DNA from: Gigaspora margarita
Taxonomy: Eukaryota > Glomeromycota > Glomeromycetes > Diversisporales > Gigasporaceae
Length of the DNA: 64,000 bases
Direction of reading: 5' to 3'
Assembly (NCBI GenBank): GCA_009809945.1
Contig: WTPW01001542.1
Coordinates: forward strand, 73,151 to 137,150
Made by a program: the position numbers and the translations under genes. How positions within the stretch are numbered: position 1 is the first letter of the stretch; every line of letters begins with the position of its first letter. Below, in pieces: positions 1 to 10,145 of the stretch. Below the pieces are notes generated by a model. That model saw only the letters and a list, made by a program, of their open reading frames with translations. It searched no databases and was not told the DNA's origin.

Positions 1-576
1 CAGTCTAGGTATTTGAAAAATTAAAGATTTTATGATTCGCAAAAGTGCAGTTAAAAAAATATATGTTATATATAAAAAATCTGTACATTTACAAATTGGA
101 TTTTTAATTAGTAAAATTGCGTCAAAATAACATAAATAAATAACTTTTTGTTTTAAGTTTAATTAAATAATTTTTAAAATATTTGAGTTTAAAATTTCAA
201 AAAAGGTGGTACTTATTCATGATATAATATAGTATTTAAATTATGATATCGTATTTACTTTTTTTTCGTATTTAGTGATCTTGTCTCTTTTTATTAATAA
301 ATAGTACAGTCTATAGCTGCTTTGTACAAATACAAAAGAACTACAAATGTTTTATATAAAAGAGACTCTCCAAGTATTAACTATGTTAACTACTAAAGTG
401 ATCCACTATACCAATATTCATCTCAATCTGGTCTCAGAGTATGTCTTCCAAGTTATACTTTATCAATTATCAACTAGTATTAAATGCTATATCAAGACCT
501 TTTTTTTTTTTTTAAATTTTAACTTCTTTACAATGAGCATGTAAAGAAAAAAGGAAGAAAAAATAAAAAAACAAAT
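1..576. other. AT-rich sequence, no feature recognised
   Basis: About 80 percent A+T with no convincing coding frame; the only open frame (347-544) is short, low in complexity and has no recognisable motif. It ends where a terminal-inverted-repeat element begins. Confidence 0.6.
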
Positions 577-1117
577 AAGGAGCATCCATAAATAACGTTA
601 TGTACCCCTACATAGTAGCTCTTGACACCCTCTTTACTATATAAAAAAAAATTTAAAAATCCATATGTTTATATATAAAATTTTACAAAAACATGAATAT
701 ATTATGACCCAGTAAGCCAATTTGGATTATTTTGGTACCATTCGATTCGTCTCTATGAGACGAATCTAATGGTACCAAAATCATTTTATTTGGATCACTA
801 GATCACGTTTTATTAACGAAATACTATTAATTTTATAGTAATTTTATAAGAAAACATAATAACCAATAGTATTTCGTTAATAAAACGTGATTCAGTAATC
901 CAGATCAAATAATTTTGGCACCATTCGAATCCTCTCCTCGAGACGATTCGAATGGTACCAAAATCATCCAATTTGGACTACTGGATCAAGTTTTAGACTA
1001 ATTTTTATAAAAAAATTGCATTATGTTGGAAGGGACCCCTTCTACATATTGGAAAATTGTTATATTTTGGGGGACCCCTCCTCCTCGAGTATAACGTTAT
1101 TTATGGATGCCCCCTTA
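577..1117. mobile_element. Non-autonomous TIR element (about 540 bp)
   Basis: The ends are inverted copies around the core GCATCCATAAATAACGTTAT (581-600, and inverted at 1091-1110), each with an outer AAGG/CCTT. The outermost base pair on both sides is TA, which would suit a TA-targeting element, but the superfamily is not certain. There is no coding capacity. A second, independent palindrome (706-988) sits inside, so this is a nested structure. Confidence 0.6.
706..988. repeat. Nested palindromic element with inner hairpins
   Basis: The outer arms (about 706-745 and 945-988) are inverted copies containing a TTTTGGTACCATTCGA block. Each arm itself folds into a hairpin around GAGACGA. A second inverted pair lies inside, around ACGAAATACTATT (819 onward) and its complement (about 869). 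Hairpins within hairpins recur in this window. Probably a MITE inserted into the 577-1117 element. Confidence 0.6.
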
Positions 1118-1129
1118 TAGATAGCAAAG

Positions 1130-3402
1130 TAGCTATTGATGGTATTGAGATGGAAGAAAAATTATCACAAGCAATAGATGGTTTAAGCTCAAAAATTATG
1201 CGATCTTAATACAAATAGTAGAACTTTTGCAGGTCAAAGAGATTATATTGTAGCTAAAAAAGGTAAAGAGTCATAGTAATAATGAAGAAAATAACAGGAC
1301 AGATTTATTAGCTAAAAAAGGTCGTAGTTTAGATAGTAGTTTAGACTTAGTAATAGATAGTAGAGCATTACCGAGAGGAATAATATATTGGAAAAATTTT
1401 TTAGTAAAAATTCCTATATGTAGCTTTATTAAGTTAGTTCTAAACTTTAATACTGGCCTTCTGTAAAGTGAAACCAAAGCAGTATCAATACTGAGTAAGA
1501 ATAATAAGGAAACTTTTATTTGGAATTTCTTTTGGAAAAGATTTAAAAGCCAGTTAAATACAAAGTATAAGTCTATAAGTAGAAGCAGAAAGATAATAAT
1601 ACAAATAAAAATATTTATGAACCAGCTTCTCTTACTTAAAAACCTTTACAAGAAAAACTAGCCTTCTATCCATCTCCGAATTTTGTACTGTGCAATAAAA
1701 AATGTAAAGAAGATGTTTAGCATATGGTTGTATATAATAGACTTGCAATCAACTAGAAAAGAGCAGAAGAATTGGCATTGGAACTAAAGGAAGGGCTATT
1801 TATCAGCTAATATTTTGCTACTAAGAGGCTATGCCCCTCCCCCCTATTTGATCATAAATACTGCAATTTGATTGGCTAAAATTTTTTGAAAATTTAAAAT
1901 TTTTTTAAAATTTAATATTAAATAATTTGAACCAGTGATCTGTTTTGGATGATTTTACTACCAAAATGTTTGTCTCAATAAGACGATTCCAATGAGCCTA
2001 AAATCGTTAAAATCTAATCACTGGATCCCAAGATCGTTATTGATTTGTATTGTTTTAATTATATTAGTTTTGTATATATTAAAAATTATTAATAAAGATC
2101 TTATAAACTTTAATATGAATAACTTGTGAACCAGTGATCCATTTTGGATAATTTTACTACCAAAATGCTCATCTCAGTGAGACGATTCTAATGAATCTAA
2201 AATCGTTAAATTCTGATCACAGGATCCCAAGATCATTATAGATTTGTGTTATTTTAATATAAAGAAAATTTCTTAATTTACATTAGGTGTATATACACAC
2301 ATACTAATTTATTGATTTACAAATTTGTATAATATATAAATTATAAACAAAAAATTAGTATAGCTTAAAGTTAGGGTAAAGGTAGCTTGAGGGTTAGAGA
2401 AGGTTATAGTTTATACTAAAATTTTGCAAGAAATATTTTTTGTTAGAACCCCAAAAGCTATTATATAATCAGAATTTTAAGATATCAATATATGTGTGTA
2501 CATATACCTGGTGTACAAAAAGTAATCATCTAATATAAAATATATTAAATCAATTAAAAATAACACAAATCTATAATGATCTTGGGATCTCATGATCAGA
2601 ATTAAATGATTTTAGGTTCATTAGAATCGTCTCACTAAGATGAGAATTTTGGTAGTAAAATTATCCAAAATGGATTATTGGTTTACAAGTTATTCAATGT
2701 TAAAGTTTATAAGATCTTTAATAATAATTTTAATATATACAAAACTAAAATAATTAAAGCAATACAAATCAATAACGATCTTGGGATCCAGTGATTAAAT
2801 TTTGACAATTTTAGGCTCATTGGAATCATCTCATTAAGACAAGCATTTTGGTAGTAAAATCATCCAAAATGGACTACTAGTTCAAATTTTATTTAATATT
2901 AAAGTTTAAAAATTTTTTAAATTTTCAAAAAATTTTAGACAATCAAAAGTTATCTTCTATTAGGATCTGATAATTGTCAGACCCCTCCCTATCCTAAAAA
3001 ATCAGATGATAAATAGCGCTCTCCTAACCCTTAATACAATAGAGGAAGCCAATATGAAACCATATAACCAAGATAATCTCAGATATATATTCTTTTCAAA
3101 AAATAGGATGAAGCATAATACTGTACAACTAGAGCTTCTAAAGAGAATAGTCTGTAAATCAACTTTCAAGAACTATTATTGATAAGTAAGTTCCCCACGA
3201 AGTGTAGAAATATTATACAGTTTTTTTTGCAGGTTTTCTGAAATAGTTTCTTTGAAGAGTATAGAAAGATAGATGTAACAAAGTCACGACTTGGAAAAAG
3301 TCAATTGGTATTACTAGAAAGGACAAGACCAACAATAGGCATAAGCAAAACTATAGCGAGTCTGTTAAACCAGATCCAAGAAAGAATGCAAGCAGAAAAT
3401 AA
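1130..3402 (+). pseudogene. LINE (non-LTR retrotransposon) 3' end, RNase H and C-terminal knuckle, interrupted
   Basis: Several frames read as the tail of a LINE polyprotein. At 1260-1325 the frame gives KVKSHSNNEENNRTDLLAKK, matching the last RNase H motif (V-K-x-H-S ... N ... D ... L-A-K-x-G). At 1691-1790 the translation CNKKCKEDV-stop-HMVVYN resembles the C-x3-C ... H knuckle after the reverse transcriptase in LINEs. A last block at about 3279-3402 reads RCNKVTTWKKSIGITRKDK and ends at TAA 3400-3402, like the W-(E/K)KSxGI tail of fungal LINEs. The copy is dead: it needs frameshifts, and two TAG stops sit where Gln and Trp would be expected. A palindromic MITE (1793-3025) splits it. The 5' part (polymerase domain, endonuclease) is absent. 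The 3403-3700 stretch ending in an A-run near 3690 could be its 3' UTR. Motif match is good; family subtype unknown. Confidence 0.6.
1793..3025. mobile_element. 1.2 kb palindromic MITE inserted in the LINE
   Basis: The arms (about 1793-2270 and 2555-3025) are inverted copies of each other over more than 400 bp. The shared modules are a GCTATTTATCA end, two CCATTTTGGATGATTTTACT-like blocks, a GATCCCAAGATC block and an interrupted GAGACGA hairpin. The unpaired centre (2280-2550) carries short TTAGGG-like runs and no coding frame. The same modules recur at 28867, 33490, 33520-33850 and 43096-43706, so this is one member of a family. Confidence 0.7.
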
Positions 3403-4920
3403 CTGAAACAAGCTCTTCAAATCGAAATCTACAGGTTTTGACAAAGGGTTACACTCTTATCCTTAATCAAAAGTATATTCAAACTGGTAGAAAACTCTAC
3501 TGGATTAGTTCTTGATAGTTTTTGATGCTGAGATCCAGTTCCCAGGGGCTGGTGTGACAGGTCGTATCTGGGTACTCACAGAAATAGCTAAGTAATGTTA
3601 GGCTTAAATAATAAGGGCGTAGTGTAAATAATTTCTGTTTAAATTGTACATAGCTATCTTAGTTAAGCTCTAGCAAGATTGTTAAAGAAATAAAAAAAAA
3701 TCTTTCTAAATACAACTCCTTTAAATAAAACATTTTTCTAAATATAACTTTAATTTTGTGTTCAAGTATATGTTTTATCTTTAAAATATAATTTTTTTTA
3801 ATTATTCTTTAAATATATATTGCTAAATATAAAAAAAACTACTATAAATATAAATACTATAAATAAAATTTTAAAATAAAAGTTTTTAACAAACAAAAAA
3901 TAAAAAAAAACAAATATAATTAGAATTATCAAAATAAGTTTAAATAAAAATAAACAGAAATAGTATTAAACTTTTCTGGTTTGGTTCTTGATAGAGCTGA
4001 CAAAGATATCTGGTTTACTAATACCATATATATCCAAAAATAAGCTATCTTTTTTGAGCAAAAAATTATATAAAAAAATATGTATTTAAATTGGTAAATT
4101 TTTTGAAAAATTGAAAAATATACTAATAAAAAATTGTTCAAATAATACTAAATTTTTAATATAAATGTATTTTGATGTTCTGAACAAGTTTACTTAATGA
4201 TACTTTTGAGATTTACTTAATAAAATTTATACTTTTATATGTAGCACCTGCTAACGGGTTTTTTAAAATTTTAAAAATCAAAGTTTCAGTTAGAAAATAT
4301 ACTAAATAAAGAAATCAGGTTTTAGAATAATTGATGTATTAAATATCACATTTGATTGGCTCTCATATGTACATCTTTTTGTTAGCATTCTTTGAGAATT
4401 TTTATGCTCCTAATTCATTATTAAAACTTGTTAATAAGTGTATAAATAGTAGTGTTCCACAGATTTGATCCAAGAAACTAGATCCGATCTGAATCTAATA
4501 TTTGGATCAGATTTAGATCCATGATTTATAAGTACTATGAATCTGGATCCATATTGGGATCCAATCTGATGGATCCATTTGGATTTGTTTATTTTGATTG
4601 GCTTTATTATTTAAAACAAAGCATTTATTTAACTTTTAAGTTATCTAATTTTTTTTCCTAAACTATTAAATAAATTTTGAATACTTTTTTTTTTCTTCTA
4701 TATTATTATAAAAATAAAATTAACTCTAAGTTTCTAAGCTTCTGTTTTCTAAAACTGCTAAGTTTTTATTCTTTAAAAGTTTTTTAAACCTTTTAAGTCT
4801 TCTAATCTCTAATGATTATAATAGAAAAGAATATTATTATTGTTTGCAGATTTAAATAAATCATCAAAAATTGAATCAGATAATATATTTGTATTAAGAA
4901 ATCATAAGCTATTACTTGAA
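3403..4920. other. AT-rich spacer with repeat fragments
   Basis: No gene recognised. About 4150-4250 matches the right half of the 336 bp palindromic MITE found six times at 28-36 kb (GTTTACTTAA then a TTTACTTA..AAAATTT block). About 4460-4600 is dense in GGATC-type words of mixed orientation (for example GGATCAGATTTAGATCC). An open frame at 3929-4141 on the minus strand has no recognisable motif. Confidence 0.5.
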
Positions 4921-5234
4921 AAAATTTATCGAAATGATTTATGTAACAGAGGACTGTACCGATGATACAAGGAGGATTTGGCAGGAGAAGCATAGATCAG
5001 AAGGTTTAAATAGGTAACCCCTAGTTGGGTTGCAGGTATGGCAACTAGTGTAGAACCTTCGGGCGGACTACTTAAATTAGACAACCAAAAATTGTACGTG
5101 TGGCTAGTTGTACTCTCTTCTATATAACAAATATCAGGTGCTCCTGAAGGCACCCATGATCTAACTTACTTGAATAAAAGCATTTCCCTATAGCGGTAAC
5201 TTTGACATAAAAAAAAAAAAAAAATTTATCAAAA
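4921..5234 (+). mobile_element. Poly-A retroposon (SINE family 1, short copy) with TSD
   Basis: The element body is 4935-5220 and ends in an A-run of about 18. It is flanked by AAAATTTATC-G-AAAT (4921-4934) and AAAATTTATC-A-AAAT (5221-5234), a 14 bp target-site duplication with one mismatch. The body, including GTAGAACCTTCGGGCGGACT, matches the 3' part of the long SINE at 26940-27785 (inverted there) and the copy at 6000-6200. There is no tRNA-like head, so this copy is 5'-truncated or a short subtype. The open frame read through it on the minus strand is not a gene. Confidence 0.75.
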
Positions 5235-5981
5235 TCAGTAAATCAGTAAATAAAATCAATATACCCAGAAATAATATTAATTTTTTGATAATTTTTATAA
5301 TATTCACTTGAAAATTAGTTCAAAATTCTTTTAAACATTATTTATTAAATTATTAATGATTTGAAAGTAATTATTGAAAAATATCAAAAAAATATTATAA
5401 AGATATCAAAAAATTATTGTAAAAATATTATAAAAAAAGATATTATAAAGATATTGAAAAATTATTGTAAAGATATTATAAAATAACATAAAGATATTGA
5501 AAAATATCATAAAAATATTGTAATGATATTAAAAAATTATTATAAAGATCTTTATGATATCATAAAGATATTTTTATAAAATTATAATGATATTATAATG
5601 ATATTATAAAAATATTATAAAAGATATCATAAAATATTGTAAAAGATATCATAAAAATATCATAAATATATTATAAAAATATCATAAAGATATCAAAATA
5701 ATATCATAATTAAAAAATATAAAATTAAATTAATATTGTCTTAATTAAAATACAAGTTTACTAAAACACACTACTAGTATTAAGACTACAATAATTTTCA
5801 CCAATCAAATTTTTTAAATGCAATATAATATAAAGATTTTGTATAATATAAAGTTTTTGTTATTTTGCTATTTTTTTAAAAAATATCTTCAAACTCAAAA
5901 TTTTATCTATAAAACTACCTCTTTTTAAAAAAAATAAGTCTTGTGAAATTTTATTATATACTATGTCTTATTCTTATCCCT
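5235..5981. repeat. Degenerate AT satellite (core about 5340-5720) in AT-rich spacer
   Basis: From about 5340 to 5720 the sequence is a run of imperfect units built from AAAGATAT, CATAAAAATATT and TATAAA words, many of them self-complementary (GATATC, AATATT). Unit length drifts around 20-25 bp. The remainder has no recognised content. Confidence 0.6.
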
Positions 5982-6218
5982 AATATTAACTCTAACTTAT
6001 GACCAGTATGCAGGTTGCAGGTATGGCAACTAGGGTAGAACCTTCGGGTGGCTACTTAAATAGGCAACTAAAAAGTTGCAGGTGTGGCTAGTTGTACTCT
6101 CGTCAATGTGTAACCTCCATGTTGGAAACTCATGATCTTACATATCTTGAATAAAACTCTTACTTCCAAAGTGAGCACCTTAACTTGAAAAAAAAAAAAA
6201 AATATTAACTCTAACTTA
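5982..6218 (+). mobile_element. Poly-A retroposon (SINE family 1, short copy) with perfect 18 bp TSD
   Basis: AATATTAACTCTAACTTA occurs at 5982-5999 and again at 6201-6218, immediately after a poly-A tail. The 201 bp body (6000-6200) shares the GCAGGTATGGCAACTAG and GTAGAACCTTCGGG words with the copy at 4935-5220 and with the 26940-27785 SINE. A perfect TSD next to poly-A is diagnostic of LINE-mediated retroposition and suggests a fairly recent insertion. Confidence 0.85.
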
Positions 6219-6284
6219 ATATTAATTAAATTCAATTTTTATTTATTTATTTTTTTATATTAATTTTCATATTACACTACATAG

Positions 6285-6450
6285 GGTTCTGCAATTTGAT
6301 TTGAAAATCAAATATTTGATTCAAATATTTGATCAAATTCAAATTCAAATTACTATTGATTTGATTTGATCAAATTCAAATAATATATTATTTGATTTGA
6401 ATTTGATTATCAAATATTTGATTTGATTATTTGAATTATTTGATCATGCA
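6285..6450. repeat. TCAAAT/ATTTGA palindromic simple repeat
   Basis: A dense mixture of ATTTGATTTG, CAAATTCAAATT and TCAAATATTTGA words, nearly self-complementary over its whole length. It begins with AGGGTTCTGCAA, resembling the termini of the element at 34956-36641 and the end near 20375, so it may be a shrunken relative. Confidence 0.55.
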
Positions 6451-8270
6451 CCTGCCATGTGCTGGCAGGCATCAGTAATACATCATACCTGCTAAATAAA
6501 CTAGTTATCTGGACTCTACAGATCATATTTGAATAAAATATAACGCGTGTTATTTTTAGTATATGAGCAAATCAAGATTGATATTTTTTATCAAATCATG
6601 CATGTATCAATTTTTTTAAATAAGGTCTGTATGTGTTATATAAATAATGCAAGAGAAAAACTGTAATTTATAGCCTTATAAATTTAGTTTTCTTTTGCTA
6701 TATACAAGACCCCCAGGTGTGATTTCAAAATCTACAATAACCAAATGCAGGGTTTTTTATATCTAGGCTGCCCACTATAAATGAAAAATATGCATGCTTT
6801 TTAAATTCTCCCTTCTAATGATACAAAATGCTCTAGACCCGGGGTCTAATATTAGGTTTTAATATTGGTGGGGTGTAAGAAACCCAGGTCTTTTATATGG
6901 CAGTTTACAGTAGTTTTTGTAGACGAATATTTTGAACAGGCTAGAAGTTTATATTGAGGTTCGTAAGGTTGTGCTAAAATATAAAAGCAATAGCATTCTT
7001 TAAACCTTCAAGTTTTACTATATTTTAGAGATAAGTACCAGTACGACTTATTTGAACGTTCGTATTATAATATTTGGCAGTTATAATCTAACTACAATTA
7101 ATTAGTGGCCAAACTGAAAATATTTTTAAATCTAATTGGAGATCTAACTCTTAAGTTATATACGAAGCTTTATAGAGCATGATGAGAAAATGTAAAGAAT
7201 CACAAATGTGTTTTTATTAATTTGCTCCTCGATTATTTCTTTAAGGTTCAGTTTTTTAATAATTTCTCTCTGTTCTTTATTTTGTGAAGAAGGTATTATG
7301 AAGTTGGTGTCGAAAAACTTAAGTTTATTTAAAAAAAATTTTTGTGGAATTGGATTCAAAAGATATTAACCTTTTTTTTTTGAAATTGAAAATGCTAGTG
7401 GAATTTAAATCGAAATAACGAATATTAGTGGAATTAAGATTGAAAGATTAACGTATATTAAGTGTTTATTATCAAATCTGTAAGAAAATACTAGTAGAAT
7501 TAATTTTTCTAAAACTGATAATTCTTGCGGAATTGAAGCCAAAAAGAATAATTCCTTATCGATCTATTGGGAATAGCAACGTTAGTGACTTTGGGGTCAA
7601 AAAGGATGAATATAAGGTTAGACATTAATTATTGTATCTGCAAAAAAGAAAATATCAATTAATTAATATTAATTAATCTTCTAAAATAGAAAATCTTGGT
7701 AGAACTAGTGCGAAAAGACGAAATAAGGCATTAATTAAATGGTGTATTGGTATTGAAAGAGATGAACAGTATTATTCTTTTTAAATGAGAAATGATAATG
7801 TAATTAAAGCTTCCATTATTAAAATCTACCGAAACAAGAATTGGAGGTGATAATATAAACAAAATAAAGCATTTATTTAAATAAAAGTACTGATAAAATC
7901 AGAAATAAAGACTATAAAGCATTTAATTATTGTTTTATAATAAATATATGATAAATTTCAATTCCAATAATGTATGTCAACTTTAATAACATATTGAAGT
8001 ACTTAACAAAATTTTTATTGCTATCATAGCTATTTTGCGAATTTTATAGCCTAAAATCAGAATATCGAGCGTTTCATATGATTACTTTATATGGTGCGCA
8101 TTGGGCCATTTGAAGTTTATCACCCTTTGATGTCCCCCGGTACCGAAATAACACGATAGGGTATAGTTTCCAATTTTAGTCTAAATTCAAAATAACTCTT
8201 TATACGTTATTTCGTGGTTATACGACAAATATAACATAAAAAAATAATTTAAAATAAAAAAAATGAGATT
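6451..8270. other. Spacer, no gene recognised
   Basis: Unlike its neighbours this stretch is not obviously repetitive, yet no open frame carries a recognisable domain. The longest frame (7156-7359, minus) is Lys/Ile-rich and featureless. A small hairpin (CTGCCA loop TGGCAG) lies near 6453-6470. Could be old unrecognised repeat sequence. Confidence 0.5.
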
Positions 8271-8274
8271 TATT

Positions 8275-8325
8275 TTATAGCGCTATAGCATTATAATGCC
8301 ATAGCACTATAGTGCTATAGTTTTA
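8275..8325. repeat. Palindromic CTATAGTGCTATAG cluster
   Basis: Overlapping palindromes built from TATAGCGCTATAG and CACTATAGTGCTATAG. A sister cluster occurs at about 12770-12802, where it abuts an AT-rich repeat. Confidence 0.6.
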
Positions 8326-8363
8326 TATATAACTTTTTTTATATATTTATTTATGGATAATGT

Positions 8364-8574
8364 TATTTGTAACAGCCTGTTACACACTTATTTGTAACAG
8401 CCTTTATTCTAACTCAAAATTTTACTAAGACAAAACCTATTGCACTTCTAACAAAAAATGATCCTCTCGCAATTTTGTATTAATTTTGATTCTAACTTTA
8501 ACCAAATCCAATTTTAATATTAATGTGCTTTAATAGGCTGTTACAAATAAGTGTGTAACAGGCTGTTACAAATA
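8364..8574. mobile_element. MITE with perfect 39 bp terminal inverted repeats
   Basis: Positions 8364-8402 and 8536-8574 are exact reverse complements (39 of 39). Each arm holds TTATTTGTAACAGCC twice in a stepped arrangement (GTAACAGCCTGTTAC is itself palindromic). The 133 bp interior is AT-rich and non-coding. No convincing target duplication was seen. Confidence 0.8.
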
Positions 8575-8675
8575 GGTTTTTCCTTTATTTATTATATTTA
8601 ATAATATGTTGTAACAATAATACAAACAATCTCACGTGACTATGTAATTGTTGCATGATCAGGTGCATGAAACTA

Positions 8676-8868
8676 GGGTGTCCAGGAGTGATGGGGCAAA
8701 TTATGCAATGCGATGCGATAGTGATGCGATCGAGGTCAATTTTGAGTTCATTGATTTTCTATGTTGTTAGTTGGGCGATTTTTGATACATTTATCTGCCA
8801 ATTACAATCCATCCACATGATTATGCGAAGCATAATGCGATGTGAAAAATGGTTAATTACATGAATTC
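8676..8868. mobile_element. Degenerate MITE related to 40893-41093
   Basis: Begins AGGGTGTCCAGG and shares with the 40.9 kb element, in the same order, words such as ATTATGCAATGCGAT, GGTCAATTTTGAGTTCA, CCAATTACAATCCAT and AAAAATGGTTAATTA. The right end is eroded. Flanking AGGTGCATGAA / AGGTGCAGTAA may be a decayed TSD. The open frame 8655-8864 lies in this repeat and is not a gene. Confidence 0.5.
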
Positions 8869-8879
8869 AGAGGTGCAGT

Positions 8880-8950
8880 AACTTGGCGTAGCTATGATGA
8901 ATTATGGCAAAAATTGCCATAACAGATAATTCATTATAGTTACAGCAAGT
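8880..8950. repeat. Inverted repeat hairpin
   Basis: Arms starting AACTTGG(C)GTAGCTATGATG and ending CATTATAGTTACAGCAAGT are imperfect inverted copies around the centre GGCAAAAATTGCC. A 71 bp hairpin with no associated gene. Confidence 0.6.
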
Positions 8951-9245
8951 AATAACAATCTGCCTGCATCTCTACACGAATTACTCAGTGAAAACAAAAG
9001 ACTATGAGCACGATGTAAGCTTATTATACATAACTATAAAGTAATACAAAGTACAAGAAATGATTGTCCACACTACAGTATTTTACATTCATAAAACATG
9101 TTAGAAACACGATTTTACCTATAGAACCTTCTAATCCTAACCCATACAAGCCCTAGCTAATCCTAACCTTAATAATGTATGATTTAATTTTGTAATATAA
9201 TTGGGTTTAATTGTTCTCTATTTTTATTAACTATTACCGATTACT

Positions 9246-9635
9246 GTAATTTACAGTCTTGGGATCATTATAACTGAAATATCAATGGGAAGAAGAGCTT
9301 TTGATGGAATCCCGTTTGATACAAAACTTCATTGATGGAACAAGACCTGAATGCACTCATGCTCCAGAATTTTATATTAGATTAGCTAATAGTTGCATGG
9401 ATCATGATCCTGATAAACGACCAACTGCTATGATAATTGTTAATATAGTGGGTTATTGGTTTGGCTAAATGAATCAAGTTGGTAGCGAAATTCAAAATCA
9501 AATCTTCAAAGCTAATAAAATTAAACCAGAACCGGCTGAACCAAAATATCTAATTTATTATTATTCAAATAAATTGATAAATACAAACCCAGATGATAGT
9601 AAATTGCAAGATTTGATGATTGAATTATTCTATTG
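9246..9635 (+). pseudogene. Protein kinase C-lobe fragment, Glomeromycotina TKL-like
   Basis: Frame one (from 9246) reads VIYSLGIIITEISMGRRAF, the subdomain IX region (D-I-Y-S-L/F-G ... E-I-S-x-G) of a kinase. After a frameshift near 9325 the next frame reads IDGTRPE ... FYIRLANSCMDHDPDKRPTA, i.e. the G-x-R-P-E turn, the C-M-D-x-D-P-D-K-R-P motif of subdomain XI and then Y-W. A TAA interrupts it, and a Lys/Asn-rich C-terminal tail runs to TGA at 9633-9635. The catalytic loop and N-lobe are absent. The arrangement matches the very large kinase family of arbuscular mycorrhizal fungi, which often carries Sel1 repeats; compare the Sel1 remnant at 50515-50672. Clearly non-functional. Confidence 0.75.
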
Positions 9636-9845
9636 ATCTAATTCGTAAATCTGCTATCACAATTTGGTAGCATTAATTCATAATTCTAGATTATTACTAT
9701 TTTAACTTTGGAAAACTATAAACCTAATCCTAACCCTAACTTAATTATAACCAACCATAAACAATTATAAACCTAACCCTAACTCTAACTAACAAGTCAT
9801 ACCACAAAACCAACAAGCTAATACAAGAACATTACCAAACTCACC

Positions 9846-10109
9846 AAAATGATGAACTAACAAACATCTCCAAATTTTATATATAGATATTAATCGATAT
9901 ATATCACTTAATTGTTATATATCAATTATAAAATATCGTTATATATCGATTAATTGGATAAAAATCGATATATATCTATAATCGATATATATCATTTTTT
10001 ATATTAAATCATTATATATCTATAAATCGATTATAATCAGAATTATTTGAAACGATATATAACGATTAACAGATCTTTAACGATTACATAATGTTTTGAT
10101 TGTCACCGG

Positions 10110-10145
<36 letters not shown>

